From the NCBI GenBank assembly GCA_947095585.1, contig OX352761.1, forward strand, positions 30,533,777-30,597,776: 64,000 nt of DNA, read 5' to 3'. A model generated the notes under the pieces. It saw only the letters and a program-made list of their open reading frames with translations, was not told the DNA's origin and ran no database searches. Each line of letters opens with the position of its first letter. Position 1 is the stretch's first letter. A program made the translations under genes and the position numbers. Positions 34,912 to 48,800 of the stretch are shown one piece after another. The DNA is from Nephrocerus scutellatus. Taxonomy: Eukaryota; Arthropoda; Insecta; Diptera; Pipunculidae.

Positions 34912-36425
34912 TTTATAAAGTTCTGCTCTGGCTATGCTATCATAGGTGGCTTTAAAGTCTATACAAAAATGGTGTAGCGAGTTTTGAAACTCTAGATATT
35001 TTTCCATCACCTGCTTAAGGGTGTAAATCTGATCAGTTGTTGATTTGCCTGGGATCAAGCCACACTGGTATGGACCAATGATGACTTTAGCGTATGGGAC
35101 TATCCTGTCTTGAAGATAGAAAGATAGATGAGAAAATCTTATACGCGGTACTCAACAACGTTATACCACGATAATTGCTGTATGTTTTTTCCTTGTATGG
35201 GGCACAGGATGCCTCTTCGCCAGTCTTCTGGCATCGCTTTTTCCTCCTTACTTTCGGGGCCTCCTGATTTAATTAGCTCCGCTGGGATACCATCTGCTCC
35301 CGAGGCATTATTCTTTTTAAGCCGATTTATCGCTCTGCCAACGTCGTCTGAGCTTGGTGGCGGCAGCATAGTGTTGTCTTCAGTCATTAGTGGAGCCTTC
35401 AATTCCTCAGTTAGCTGGCCATTTAGCAACTCATTAAAGTGCTCTTCCCATCGCTCTAAGATGCCTTTCAGATCGGCGATCAGATTACCCTTTTTGTCTT
35501 TGCAGTATGTGCAACGCGGTATATATTGCGTCATATCGCGAACTCTTTAGTAGAACTTCGGCGCCTGGCGCGGTCCTTGATCTCTGTACTGTTCTAGTTC
35601 ACGGACGAGATTCTTCTCCCAGGCTGCTTTCTTGCGCCGGTGAATTGTTTTTTCATATCTTCTGAGCTCTTTCTATTCATCTTCGCGTATCGTTCCGATC
35701 TCTACGACTACTGCCTAAGATGATGCTTGACCGCAGCTGTTTCTGGTCTCTCCGTTGCGAAGGGCAGCCATGTTGACTCGAATCTGATCCGCGCATGTAG
35801 TCTTTCGTGATTATGAAATTCACGCTCGGAGTAAAATAGCAACATGATAGTGGTCCGAGTCGACGTTGACGCCTTGGTACGTTCGTACCGCCATCAGGTT
35901 CGCGTTGTGGCGGCGGTCAATCAACACGTAGTCTATCTGGTTGAGAGTGGTTGAGAGAGTGAGTGGAGAGTGGTTGGAGGTACCCAAGTGGCTTTGTCCG
36001 CGCAAACCTTGAACTCGCAACAACCAAATTATTGCTTGCTGCCATCTCTATGATTCGTTTTCCATTGTCATTAGTGTTCTCGTGTAAGCTATGGGTTACC
36101 AATGTACTGCCTGAACACTGGTTCCCTACCTATTTTTGTATTCATATCGCACAGAATGATTTTTACATCATACTGAGGGCAGCCATGTAGATCCCGTTCG
36201 ACTGATTCATAGAATTCTATTTTTTCGTCATCTGGGGAATCCTCTGTAGGTGCGTGAATGTTTATGAGGCTTATGTTTTCAAATCTGCCCCGAACGCTAA
36301 GGGTAAATAGCCCTTCATTTACTGCTTTAAGCCGATAGCGGTGGGTTTCATTTTTTTGCTGACTAAAAACCCCCTCCCGAGCACATGATGTCTTGCATGA
36401 CAGCTGTAATATATGTCATATTCTG
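34912..36425 (-). pseudogene. RTE-type endonuclease and N-terminal RT
   Basis: Minus-strand motifs run in the expected order from high to low coordinate. An AVNEGLFTL endonuclease segment near 36310 is followed by SLHENTNDNGKRIIEMAASN near 36050 and NQIDYVLIDRR with VNVDSDHYHV near 35870. The linker ERWEEHFNELLNGQL is near 35440, then NASGADGIPAELIKSGG near 35270 and GKSTTDQIYTLKQVMEKY near 35030. Frameshifts separate the blocks. Shorter fragments of the same element recur at 37020-37240 and 46490-46580. Confidence 0.8.
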
Positions 36426-36698
36426 ATTTTTGTAAGACACCATTCCCCGTCTAATTACCGGAGGCCATCACGTGGAGGTTTGATCGCACTTCCACCAGTC
36501 AGAGATAGCTACGGCCTCCTGCAATTCTGATGCATTCTGTCTTATTCCCCCTATTCTGCTGATGGCTGACCGCCCGGATATATTTAATAGAGTCAAATCA
36601 TTGGTCATGTAGTTGTCAACCTATCAATGAACCTATCGATGAAAATGTGTTCAATTTTTGCTTAATTAGTCCGTGTCCATGAATTGTTTGGTGTAGTG

Positions 36699-36924
36699 CG
36701 AGCTCTCTAGATTTAGTCGGCTCTGCTGGCATGCCATCTGATCCCGAGACCTTATTTTTTTGAGTCACAAGCTAAAATTCATAATCGAACCAGACATTCC
36801 GATCTTAACAACGAGCTCTCTAGATTTAGTCGGCTCTGCTGGCATGCCATCTGATCCCGAGACCTTATTTTTTTGAGTCACAAGCTAAAATTCATAATCG
36901 AACCAGACATTCCGATCTTAACAA
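36699..36924. repeat. Perfect 113-bp tandem duplication
   Basis: The segment starting CGAGCTCTCTAGATTTAGTC is present twice, at 36699 and 36812, with no difference that I can see. Confidence 0.95.
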
Positions 36925-37019
36925 CTGCTGTCAAAGATGAAATCAGCAGTACTAATGAAGTATTTTTATAGTGTGTACATTTCACTTATACGCCCGGCAT
37001 GTCAGCCCCAGGACTTACT

Positions 37020-37240
37020 CTCCATTAATTTAAAGGGAGTCAAGCCACTTATTGACCATTGTTGTTTCTGCTTTGTAAACGGCAGCCATTTGACTTGAAT
37101 CTGATTCGCGGTTGCAGGCTTTCTTGATGATGCAATTTGTGCACGAAGCACCATATTAGAAAAATAGTGGTCCGAGTCGACGTTGGCACCTCAGTAAGTT
37201 CGTGCCATCAGAGACGACCACTATGTATATACGGCTATGA
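37020..37240 (-). pseudogene. RTE-type endonuclease fragment
   Basis: It resembles 35755-35900 (GGCAGCCAT, GACTTGAATCTGATTCGCG, TGGTCCGAGTCGACGTTG). It is a second, decayed copy of the region. Confidence 0.55.
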
Positions 37241-37445
37241 GCTGTGTCCCGATGCTCAGTCAAGACTTTTGCATTCAGTGGGACAACATTCGGAGCTATC
37301 TGTCAGCTCAGCAATAAAAACTGCCAAGTCTAGGGACAAAGCGAAGAGGAGCATCGAAAAAATGTATTCCAAAAAAATCTCCAAAGTCCTCATTGAGGAA
37401 TTGTGTCTCATTATATGCGATGACTGAGGATACGGATGGATACTT

Positions 37446-37716
37446 GTTGTATAAATAATATTCGGCGCGACAGACCGTTGCGGTGCAAGACCTAGCTTCT
37501 CGCAACCATTTGCGTTGAGCATGTATATTTTTGCCCACAAATGTAGGGGACCTACAATTTAATGCCGGATCCGAACGGCGAATTGAGAAGCTTTCCGTGA
37601 CAAGTTATTACTCTCGGACTTTTACAGACTTTCGCGAGATGTGGGACATCGTGAAAAATACTTTAGGTATTACTGCTCAAAAGCCATGCTCTTATCCACT
37701 GAGCCACGGCGCAAAC
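37446..37716 (-). repeat. tRNA-derived SINE, copy 3
   Basis: The minus-strand head is GCGCCGTGGCTCAGTGG at 37696-37712 and the tail is GCGCCGAATATTATTTATA at 37446. The B-box is mostly lost. Confidence 0.8.
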
Positions 37717-38818
37717 ACATTTCTTGTATATGTGTCAGTAAAAATACGTCTTTCTGGTTGATATGGACGCATGGATTGAAGAAAATCAAAATGGTTTTAA
37801 TTTTGCATTAAAGGACGTAAATGTGGCATTTAACGGATTAGTAGTGTAAGGTGGAAAATTATTGAAATAATTTATTAGTCTGAGCGGACAGTTCGCACGA
37901 ATGAGCAGCGGTGCGCAAGAGTATAGCCCACCCTTAAGCCCATCTTCGGAGTTAAGTTCAGGGACGTACAACACGTATGTAGAATGCTCTGCCAAGCTCT
38001 GTCTTTCCACATCACTATGATCCACAGGCATTCAAAACACAAGCTCATAGACATCTCCTCTTTTCTCCCCCTTTTCCTTAACGCCCACGCTGTGCCAAGC
38101 ATATAGCCGAGCATTATAAGTGTGAGAACCTCCTTAAGCGTGCGCGAATTATAAAAAAAATGAATGAATTTTAATGTCAATCGATTAAAAGTGCAAGGAG
38201 TCTTTGGGCTACTAGAAATCCATTCTATATATATAAAAAAGTAAATGTAAACAAAATTTTGTTTTTCGGGTACAAACTTTAATGTATTTACCGACACACG
38301 CATCATACCCGTCCCAAGCATCACACAGCTTCAGCTCTATTGGACGTGTGAAGTTGGTTAAAAAGAACCTTAAAGGAGTCAAACATTCAGCCAGACAAAC
38401 TCAAATTAAATAAAAGTTTTTAAAAACACAAAAACTGCAAAACGTTCTGTTTAAGGCATCAAAGATCAAAAAATTCAAAGTCTGGTAAATCAAATTAAAT
38501 TATATTTTAATCATTATAATCTTATTTTTTAAATTTTATATAGAAAAAGTCATTGATTGTTAAGTTTAGTTTTATTGCTAATAAATAATAAGGAATTTGT
38601 CATCTTTTAGTTTGATTGTTAGTATAAAAGGTTTTCTTTTTTAAGCAAAATTATTTTTTATTTGTAAAACATATCTTTACATTTAATAATAAAAAATAGC
38701 AAAAAAAATAGATAGCTATTTTTCTAAGTTATATGTAATCGTATGTAACATATCTAAATACATATCCAACAAACTACATATGTACATACGATTAAAATAA
38801 TTATTTAATTGATATAAC
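37717..38818. other. No gene seen
   Basis: AT-rich sequence. 38225-38380 (TATATATATAAAAAAGTAAATG, TTTTTCGGGTACAAACTTT, AGCATCACACAGCTTCAGCT) looks like the start of a Helitron-type or other dispersed repeat; a related word cluster is at 49160-49250. Confidence 0.4.
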
Positions 38819-38970
38819 AATGGCTGAATTATAGACTTTTTCCTTTTATATAAAAAATTATATTTAATAACCGGATATTTCGGTGAAAATGGTGCAAAAC
38901 ACCGAAATGTCCGGTTATTAAGTATAATTTTTTATATAAAAACAAAGGAAAAGTCTATAATTCAGCCATT
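38819..38970. mobile_element. Palindromic MITE (152 bp)
   Basis: Two arms of about 68 bp (AATGGCTGAATTATAGACTTT against AAGTCTATAATTCAGCCATT) meet around a short loop near 38890. The arms differ at few positions. Half of a related element, with the same CACCGAAATATCCGG word, lies at 54655-54730. Confidence 0.85.
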
Positions 38971-39040
38971 AATATATCATTTAAACAAAATAAAGACTTT
39001 ATATAAATATATTTTAAAATAATTATGTATTGTTTTTTAA

Positions 39041-39272
39041 AACGTTTTTATTAGCTCGCTTTCGTGTATGTACGTCAGTGCGTGTGAAATTTTGTAATTG
39101 ATTTTAAACTAATTGCCCATTGAGCTAGAGACTTGAAACTTTAAACATAGTTCAGAATTGGATGAACACAAAAAAATACAACAAATCGCAAAAAAAAAAA
39201 TCAACCCGAGCTTGCAATTTGTTTCAGATCAGAGCAAACTACTACGCACAGTACTCGTTTTAAACGTTTTAA
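39041..39272. mobile_element. MITE-like repeat, copy A
   Basis: Ends TTTAAAACGTTTTTATTAG and AAACGTTTTAAA are imperfect inverses. The interior includes GCTCGCTTTCGTGTATGTA, AGCTAGAGACTTGAAACTTT and GAACACAAAAAAA. A reverse-orientation copy is at 57042-57290. Confidence 0.75.
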
Positions 39273-39547
39273 ATTAAAAATGTATTTTTATTACCTAACA
39301 TGTTTATATTGTAAAGCGGAAAGAATTGGTTGTACTTTTTAAGCGTACAAATAAATCCTTCATTTAAAGTCTTTAATGGTTTTTTAATAAACATTTTTGG
39401 AAATTCAGCATAATTTCTGAACAAAAGCAAAGGTTTATATGCGGAACTTTAGTGGGCGTGAAACAATCAAATCTGCAGGAACACTAATTAACACTAACAG
39501 CATTACTTATGTATATTTGCGTGTAAGTATAATTCTTTGGTTGTTTG

Positions 39548-39553
39548 TTTATT
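39548..39553 (-). terminator. Possible galectin poly(A) signal
   Basis: AATAAA on the minus strand, about 290 bp after the galectin stop. Tentative. Confidence 0.3.
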
Positions 39554-39844
39554 TTAAATATATATTAACTACAAACTAGCGGAAAACTAATGCAATGCGA
39601 GCTTTTCATCGTTAGATCGAAGAAAAAGTCGGAAGCTGCCGGTAAAAGCACACAAACAATGGCGACATCAATGGTGCCGAATGATGTGATATACTAACAT
39701 AAATAAATTGTACGATGGATGGAATTATGAATAAATTAGATAAATCTATAATGAAAACGTTGTCAACATTTTCACTGCATTGGTTTGCATTTGAGTGCGT
39801 GTCTTATTACTTGAAGAATTCTTCAGCAAGCCGTGCGATTTCAC

Positions 39845-42800
39845 TTAGGAATACTGAAATGTTATCTCATTGATTTTGTCCACATCACCCCAGACCTGAA
39901 CTGATTCGATGTCATTCAAATCGCATTCATGCTCATAGTATGAGACTAGATTTCTGGAATCTTCATCGACCATATACACATAGATGCCGTCATCTTGGAA
40001 TGCGAATTCTAGGGCAAAGCTGGGCCCTAAAATAGACGAAGACAGATGAGAACCAACTGAGTTAGCGGCAGTAAACAAATCATAGTGAGTTTTATTGTTA
40101 AGTGAAATATTCGTTTTCATCAACCGACCATCAGGACTTGGCCACGATTTCACTTGTTCGTCCATCCATTCGCCGTTTTTTTTGCAGTTCTCAACGATAA
40201 GATTTTCTGGAATGATTGTCTTGAAATGATAGGATATGTTCAATGGATTTGGACAAGTTTCATTGGCGAAATTGATGGAGAATCTACGAAGGAGAAAAAT
40301 AAAATAAAAGAATAAACCATTAATTTTATTTTTTAGGTAATTTAGAGCAATATTAATAACTAGTTATCCTACTGCTATCAACTGCCCACAAGTTGCGCGC
40401 AATAAGAGCATTTTGTTAAATAAAAATTAAAACTCATTTTATATGCAGAAATTTCTTTTCCTCATAACATCCACAATTGACCACGAATTGAACTCAAACC
40501 GTTACGTTCAAAATTGCAGCTATATATCTGTGAAAAAACAGCTTTGCAATCAAAGCCGCCGTTCGTTAGTTAGAGCGTGAATGTACATACATACATACAC
40601 ATACAGTCCGGTTCAATAGATTACCGCCACTCAATTCTGAGAAGCAAAAGTCAATTTCCAGCCGGTTTGTGTGAGATAGAAAAAATTGTGAAATAGAGAA
40701 AGAAAGAGTATTTAGTACTGAATTCAATAGCAAAAAGCAAAAATCGTAGACATCAAGATAACTGTGTTTTTTGTTTTGTTTTAAAAAATATATAAGAAAA
40801 AAACAACCCATAAAAATTAAAATTTTTCTTGTAAATTCTCTAATCGGAGATACACACACACACACACACACCCACACTGCGTGCTCGGCTTGTGGCAAAA
40901 TCTTTCACGAAATGACGCAGCGGCAGCGAACAGCGCTGCTCACAAAGCACAGAGCTCAGACTTTGCCGTGATCTGATGCGATATAGCGATATTTAAAAAT
41001 TGTATATTGGGGTCCCCAATGGGCCGATCGCTCTAAATTTTTACAAAAAGTGTTTTCCATCGAGGACACACATGTGTACAAAATTTAAAGAAAATCGGGT
41101 ACATTTTGTAAAATATTTGTATGAGAGCTCAAATTTTAATAGAAAGTATTGTCACCGGAAATATACATGTGTGCAAAATTTCAATAAAATCGGGCCATGG
41201 GAAGTGGGCTAAAAATTGATCAGAAAATCTGACCAGCCAGCCAGCCACGTGCACGCGAAGTTAATATAGAGAATTTAAAAAAACAAAGTCGGGTTAGTTA
41301 CACCATTTATAACTCGAGAACGGCTGGACGGATTTTTATGATTTTTGTTTTGTTGGATTCGTCTCCGCCATGAATAGATAATAACTATTAAAACACCCGC
41401 TAGATGGCGTTGGTATCGTTTTTTTTTCTGAAAATTCTTATTTATGGAACGATTTGGCTCAAATTCATACCATATAATATTTAAATAAAAAGGTCGTTGA
41501 CAAAATTTGGACCCGATAGGTGGCGCTGGTGTCTTTTTTTTCCGAAAAAACTTATTTATGGAACGATTCGGCTCAAATTCACACCATATAATATTTAAAT
41601 AAAAAGAAAATTGTTGACAAAATTTGGACCCGATAGGTGGCGCTGGTGTCTTTTTTTGTCTTTTTTTTTCCGAAAATTCTTATTTATGGAACGATTTGGC
41701 TCAATTTTCAGGTCGATTCTATAGTTTTCTGGATTGGTAAGTTGGTTAGTTATTGGAGTGTAAGTGGGCGTGGCGTCAGTGGGCGGGGGTCACCGGGATG
41801 GGGCATCCGGGAAACGCGGGTGTAAGTGGGCGTGGCGTCAGTGGGCGGGGGTCAGTGGGATGGGACAGCCGGGAAACGCGGGTGTAAGTGGGCGTGTCGT
41901 CAGTGGGTGTGAGTTCAGTGGGCGGTGGGTCAGTGTGTATGAGGTCAATGGGTGGGTGGTCAGTGGGCGGGAGGTCAGTGGGTGTGAGGTAAGTGTTGTG
42001 TTAAAAAATGTAACATAATGATGTGACTAATACTGTGACGCGATATCGCAAAACAAATAGCTTTTTACAAGTTCACAAAACGATCACAAACAAATTTATT
42101 GAAAGTGGGACAGGACAACGTCTGTCGGGTCAGCTAGTAAGAAATAAAATATAGATAATACAATTTTAAGATTTATACAATGTGTTTGTTTGAAGTTTAA
42201 AGAAAATCGGGTAAAACTCGACCCCGGCATCTCCAAATTTTTTTACAAAAATCGGAGATACACATGTGTATCTTTTAAAAACTTTGTACGTGGCCGTCGA
42301 CCCCGGGGCCCGATCACTCCAAAAATTTTTACAAAAAGTGTTGTCCATCGGAGATACACATGTGAGTAAAATTTGAAGAAAATCGGGTTAATTTTTAAAA
42401 AAATTTATATGGGCACCCCTCGGCCCTGAGGCCGGAAATTTTAATAGAAAGTGTTGTCACCGACCTCAAAAACAGATATTTTGGCGATTATTACTAAATA
42501 ATAAAGGACTGTGTGGCGTGTGCCGACGTATGCATAAAAGTTTGTACACGAACGAAGTTTTTTTTACATTTACTTGTCTTGGGGTCAGTTTTCATGGTAC
42601 CACCACCTCTTGACGTACAATCTAATAATCATTTATCCGCTTTCTTTTAAAAAGCATTCAAGATAAAGAATGTTTTGGATCGGACTTCGGTTCTTGATTT
42701 ATTCCCGCATACATCCCGATGAACTTTTTTGTGCTTTTTTAGGATCCCAATTGCCTGTAAATTTTAGTTTTTTTCAAAACCGAAGTAATTCATTAAACGA

Positions 42801-45800
42801 AACTATACAAACTCCAAGAGCTGTACAAGAAGTTTTGATTCAATTTAAGAGCATAAAATCTACGATTGCAGCAGCGAAGTACATCTTTAATCAGCTCTGG
42901 CGAACTGCCATATGGTCAAGGTATAAAATCCAACGATAGCTGTGGCCTTTTTTCTCCATATTTCGGAGCTAAGACGAATATGAGCGAGCTGCTCTATAGG
43001 TTTGATACCTGCAAAAACCGTGGTTGTAGGTTCCGATGAGTAGGAATAATGAACCTTTGGCTGTTCAGATCAGAAAATGCCACCAAAAAGACGGCTTATC
43101 AGTTGTCACATACATTAGATATGTTTTTCGAGTATGTTAACTTTTGCTGCATATAATATCAAGTAAAGTTCAAGTTACTCGTACGAACCTTTTGTGCCTT
43201 AGCTAACTTGAGGATGATAATGGAGAACCTTCTTTTAATAACCATAACGAACTAAGTCGGCTAGCTGAAATTCGTTCTTCTGTACACAACGTATGACTTG
43301 TAACACTTCGTTTATTTTGAGCATAGCCAATTAAGCGCTTCATAAGAGGCTCTATAACCGGGGAATGTTTCTGGCCTCCCTTCAGTTCCGTACACTGTAC
43401 GGTCGTATGTCTATGTCTTTTTAAAATTCAAAATTTTTATTTTATTAATTTAAATCTCAAAATTTAAAACCGAAAAAACGAAATGGAAAATTTCATTCAA
43501 AAACCTGAATTGGAAGTTTACTCGAGAGGACTTGGCCAATTTACGAACAACCAATAAGCAGAATTTTGACAAGCCTTTCGGCTCGATAGTTGTGCGTGCT
43601 CTTTTCGTTTGTAAGGCCTAGTACTACATACGAATCCGGCACGTTTCACTGGTTGAGTTGTTGGCCTTCAAGAAAGACGTCAAGTTACAGATTTGTACTA
43701 CAGTCTAGAGGTTCCAAGAAATTTTCAGACTCAATTTAGTAATAATTTGTAATATTTTCTTGGTCAGGGTTTTTTGTAGTTTTCCCTGGGCATGATCCAT
43801 TGACTAAAGCATTCGTAGTCTTCTTCCGTTTTGGTTTTTCAATGAATCAGAGAGAATTCTAAGAAAATAGATTGAAACCGGCTACAAATGTGAGGAATGT
43901 GATATATTGTAAATCACATTTCTTCGATGTAATTTTTAATTTTAATAAAGAGCTTAGCCCAGCTTATTGCCGTGGCGCAAGTCATTCGGGGAGTTCTCCC
44001 TATGGCAATAAGTTTATCATATAAAACAAGACGACGTTAACCAGTTTGGCATCTCTAAACTCCAAATGTCCTCGTCTACGCCATTTTTCCACCGTAGGCT
44101 TGGCCTACACGTATGTCCCATAAATAATACTATAAAATACTTTCTGAGTAGGATGCGCCTCGCACACGCAGTCTAGTTCTCATAGGTTTATCGGAGACGA
44201 GAGCGAAAAAAACAAATCGCTTGTAAGAAAGTTTAGGAATGTCAAACAAGTTAACATTGGGTCTAAATTGAGATACATTTTGCGGAAGGCAGGAAAGGAA
44301 TTTTATCATCCATGTAGTTTTACTGATTTTTTTTTTGATTTTAAAATAAATTTATTTATTTTATCGGTGTCGGTTTTGCCTCGTTAGGTCCCCCTGAAGA
44401 CTCCCTCAAGATCACCAAAATACTCCTAGGAACCCCTCAAGATTCCCTTAAGACCCCCACAAAACCCTCTTAAGACTCAAGATTCTCTCAAATCTTCATA
44501 AACTCCACTCAAGATTACCTTAAGACTCCCGCAAAACCATCATCAAGACCCTTTCCAACCCCCATTAAGACCACCACAAGAATATCTCACGTCTCTTCAA
44601 GACTCAAGAACTTCAGGACCCCACTCAAGACCCTCTCAAACTCTCCTCAAACCCCCACAAAACCCCCTAAAACCATCTAAAAACTCCCCTCAAACCGCCC
44701 TCAAGACCACCCTCAAGACTGCCTCAAGTAACCGCTTTAATGCGCCCTAAACTACCTCAAAAGCCAATCAACATCCCACTCAAAACCCTCTATAAAGCCC
44801 CTCAAGACCCCCTATGGACCCACCTGAAGGCCACATCATGACTCACCTCAAAACCCACCTGAAGACCACCAAAAGACCCCCACAGATTTGTACATAATGA
44901 AAAAAGCGTGACAGACTGACATAAATATAAACCGTCAGACAGAAAGACACAGGCAAGTTAATAAAAAAAGCATTTAAAAAGGTTACGATCTAGCACGTTA
45001 AAGATGGCAGATGGATGGACATTTATACAAGTACATAATTATGTAGATATTATTCTCATTTCATTAATCGTCACCAAACTATGAACAAACGGAACAAGCG
45101 ACACCTAGCGATGTTACTAAACTGCTGTATCTGTATACTACGTATACACATATGTTGTTTAGTTGGTGTATGATATATTCAATATAATATAGTTTACGTA
45201 GATAGTAGTAGAGCGTAGAGAGGCAATACTATCTAACACCATGCTCGGAAGGTTAGTTTACCGGTTAAGATAATAATTCAATCGCACTCTCCAGATTACG
45301 TGGGCAGCAAACACATTTTACATAACTGACAAAACTTGATTGTGCGATGTACCGCGAGCCGTTACCAACAATACTGCTTACAACCCATTCCAGGTTTTTT
45401 ATTTGAACGATTTTGAATACAAATAGACGAAATTTTAGTAAAAACTCGTTTCAACCAGAATTTTGTAGCTAAAACTTGAATTAATCATTAAAATTATTTG
45501 CGTATTGGTCTAAAGGTTTAGCGACACGCAATTTGATGAAGAATGACAAAAAACGCCATAACATCGTTTGCGCAAGCTTTGTTTTTGAAATAAATATTAT
45601 TTCACGTTTATGAAATACCGAAAAAGATGTGAGATTGAACATTTATAATAAGCATAAACGGTTAACGGATGGACCTGTACCTAATTTTACAAATCAACGC
45701 AAACGATTCAAAAAATACATAATTTTTAAATAAACGAACTGATGTACTTGGTTTGTTCTCGTTTGATGTAAACACAAATCCAGTTTGGCACCCCTTAACT

Positions 45801-48800
45801 CTTTGCGTTAAAGTGTGCTCCTTTTTCAGAGAAGGCTTGGCCAACCACTTTGACTTTTAGAGCAGTTTTCTCTTTGCTCGTGTGAGAAAGATGTCCTGTT
45901 CACTAAAGCAATATTTTTTGAAATACATCAACACGGCGATGGTGGTAGTTGATATATTAGAGTCTAGTGCTTTCCAATGCTAGGAGTAAATGGAACATTT
46001 TTCAATTCCTTTCAATAATAATAATAGTAAAAAATATTCGGCGCGACAGACCGTTGCGGTCCAAGGCTAGCTTCTCGCGACCATTTGTGTTGTGCATGCA
46101 TATATATTTTTGCACACGAATGGAGAGGACATACAATTTAGTGCCGTATCCGAACGGAGAATCGAATTGAAAAGCTTTCCGTGACATGTTAATGCTTTCG
46201 GATGTTTGTCAGAAATTTGCGAGAGGTAGGACCGTGAAAAATTCTTTTGGTGTGTTCACGGCGCCCACCAATCCCCTTGAATATTCGATGTTAATCAGGC
46301 TAAAATAGGCGGTTTTTAGTCTATAAACAGAGTGTTTAATTTCAAAACTCTAGACATATCCCTCAACTATTCCAGAGTCAGCAGTACTAATGACAGTACT
46401 TTTAAGTTGTCTCTATTTTTCTTCCACGTCTGGAAACTAAGCCCCAGAACTTACTATTCCTTCATTAAGGCCGGGTTCCATACTGTGACCGTGTATTTGT
46501 TCTTCAAATCTTCGCTGCGATGGACAGCCATGTTTATTTGAAACTGATTCTCTGGGAAGTAATCGACGAAGATATCTAAGGACAAGGTGAAGACACCTTT
46601 GGTGCGTTTATACCATTACCATGGGTTGTAGAGGAGATCTTTTAACACGTGGTCTTCTGATTACGAGTGACTCTATCAGGGGACACCCAGGTTGTTTTGT
46701 CGTGACATAAATTCTCCTAATTAATCGATTGTTAGCGACATGCTGTGAGTGATTCATAGCGTGACAATATGATAATTGTAAGGTTTAATGATAAGATATA
46801 GCATTTCTTCGATTAGATAAGCAAACCATGGGAAATATGTAAGTGTTATCTGAAATCAGATTCCATTTACCATAGTTCGAGTAATTTAATTGTGAGTCAA
46901 TTTGTTTTCAAAAATAATGTCAGAAAAATTAAATTACAAGCAATAATTTCGAAATCAATCGACTTTAACATTTAATGAAAAGACAATGAATGACGAGTCA
47001 TTCTGTAAAAAAGTTGTTAAGCAGTAAAATTATTTACTCCTACATCAATCAACTGCGTAATACTAATGTTTCTATCTAACTTTCAGCGACCAATTATGAA
47101 TAAAAACTCTGTAGATATATTTCAACCTTTTAGTCCGTTTATGATTCCGATTATCTTCCAAGTTTTATACAACCTATGCGTTCTCTTATGTAGAAATACA
47201 TATTTCCTTACGATACTAAGTTTGGAAGAAATCAACTGACAAACAATCAATGATTCTTTATCTTGCAAGCCCTTTATAGTTTTTAAAACTGCAATTTGGC
47301 TTTATTTATTTGTTGATCATAATGGCCGAGTTTTATTTTATGTCGGAGAAATTTGAGAAATCCGATTTCCGAGATATCATTTTTATAATTTTTTTCTCTG
47401 ATCAGATCTTTCAGATCAAAAAAATTATACGCTGTTTTTTAGTATCAGAGAATAGTATATTCATAACGAGCGAGGAAAGTGGAGCAAGATGAGCACTTTT
47501 CTGCGATGTGTGAATGTGAATGTGTGGTCGCTGTGACTATAGTAAAAAACAAACGTTTTTATATATTAACTCACTAGTGTATATAACGGCTACTTTCGAG
47601 GCTAGGTTATAATGTATGAAACAGTCACTTTCGTCTATAGGCGTGTGAAAAAGTTTTATTTTTCACCTGAATGCTCCATAGTAGTAGACATATCCCATGT
47701 TTATAGAAACAAACAACTATAGCTGTCAAGAAATGTTCTGTATATTTTTTCAGAATAAAAAGGTCATATCCGAGAATTATCGGGGCGTAAAAAAACACAG
47801 TTAACTGACTGACTTAACGGAAAACTTGCTAGCAAGAAAGCTAACAAAGACAAAAATAAATATAGTGTCTGACATTCAAGCCGTGCTAAAAGCACTAAAC
47901 AAATATGAATTTCAATCAAAGTCATCAGTCATCGAATGCCACAATACCCTAAATAATCTGACAAAAAATAACAATGTCAAACTTATTTAGGTACCAGGAC
48001 ACTAAGGGCACACTGGTAATGAGATGGCCGACCTAATGACAAATAAAGGAGCTGAAACTCCATTCATACGACTGAGCCCTCTGTACGGATTCAACAATAC
48101 AGATATAAATAGTAAAATAAAAACTAAGTAATAAAATGCACAAATAACTACTGGGAAAATATAGAGAATCTAATACACTCAGAGAAATTCCTAAACTTAA
48201 ACCACAAAAAGGCAAAAGAGGTCATAACATTAAAAAAACAAGAACTAAGAATCATATGTGAAGCACTAACGGGACACTATACTTGTAAGTATTATTTACA
48301 CAAAATAGGAATCAGCAATAATGAGACCTGCAGGTACTGCAATGAAGAAGAGGACACAGTGGAGCACCTCCTAGCAAAATGCCCAGCTCTAATATAAGGG
48401 TAGAAGATTACCAACAAATTCCAGCCAAAGGAATAATGGAGTTTATCAAAAGAATAAAAGATTTCTAGGCATAAATAATATGGGCACAATAGAACCATGT
48501 AGATCGCGGTGCAAGTGGCACACACAAGTGGCAAATCGTACACACCCCCAATTCTGTCTGTCTGGAACCGTTGTTAATTATCTCTCCGATTACTCCGACA
48601 TCAAAAAAGAACACAGCCAATATATGTAAATATTCAGAGTACTGTGTCAAGTTCATCACTATTTCATATATTCTTACGAAAGGGCGAAAAATGGAAGAAT
48701 TTTTTTAAATAAAGATATACCAAGATATTTATCGCAGATAATTTTTTTAAGATGATGTCATATCGCAAGAGTGAAGTTCTTATTTCGACTCACTCACACT

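Noticed and set aside
42670..42939. 89-codon plus-strand ORF in the galectin intron
   Set aside because: No recognised motif and no splice context; likely chance or transposon debris.
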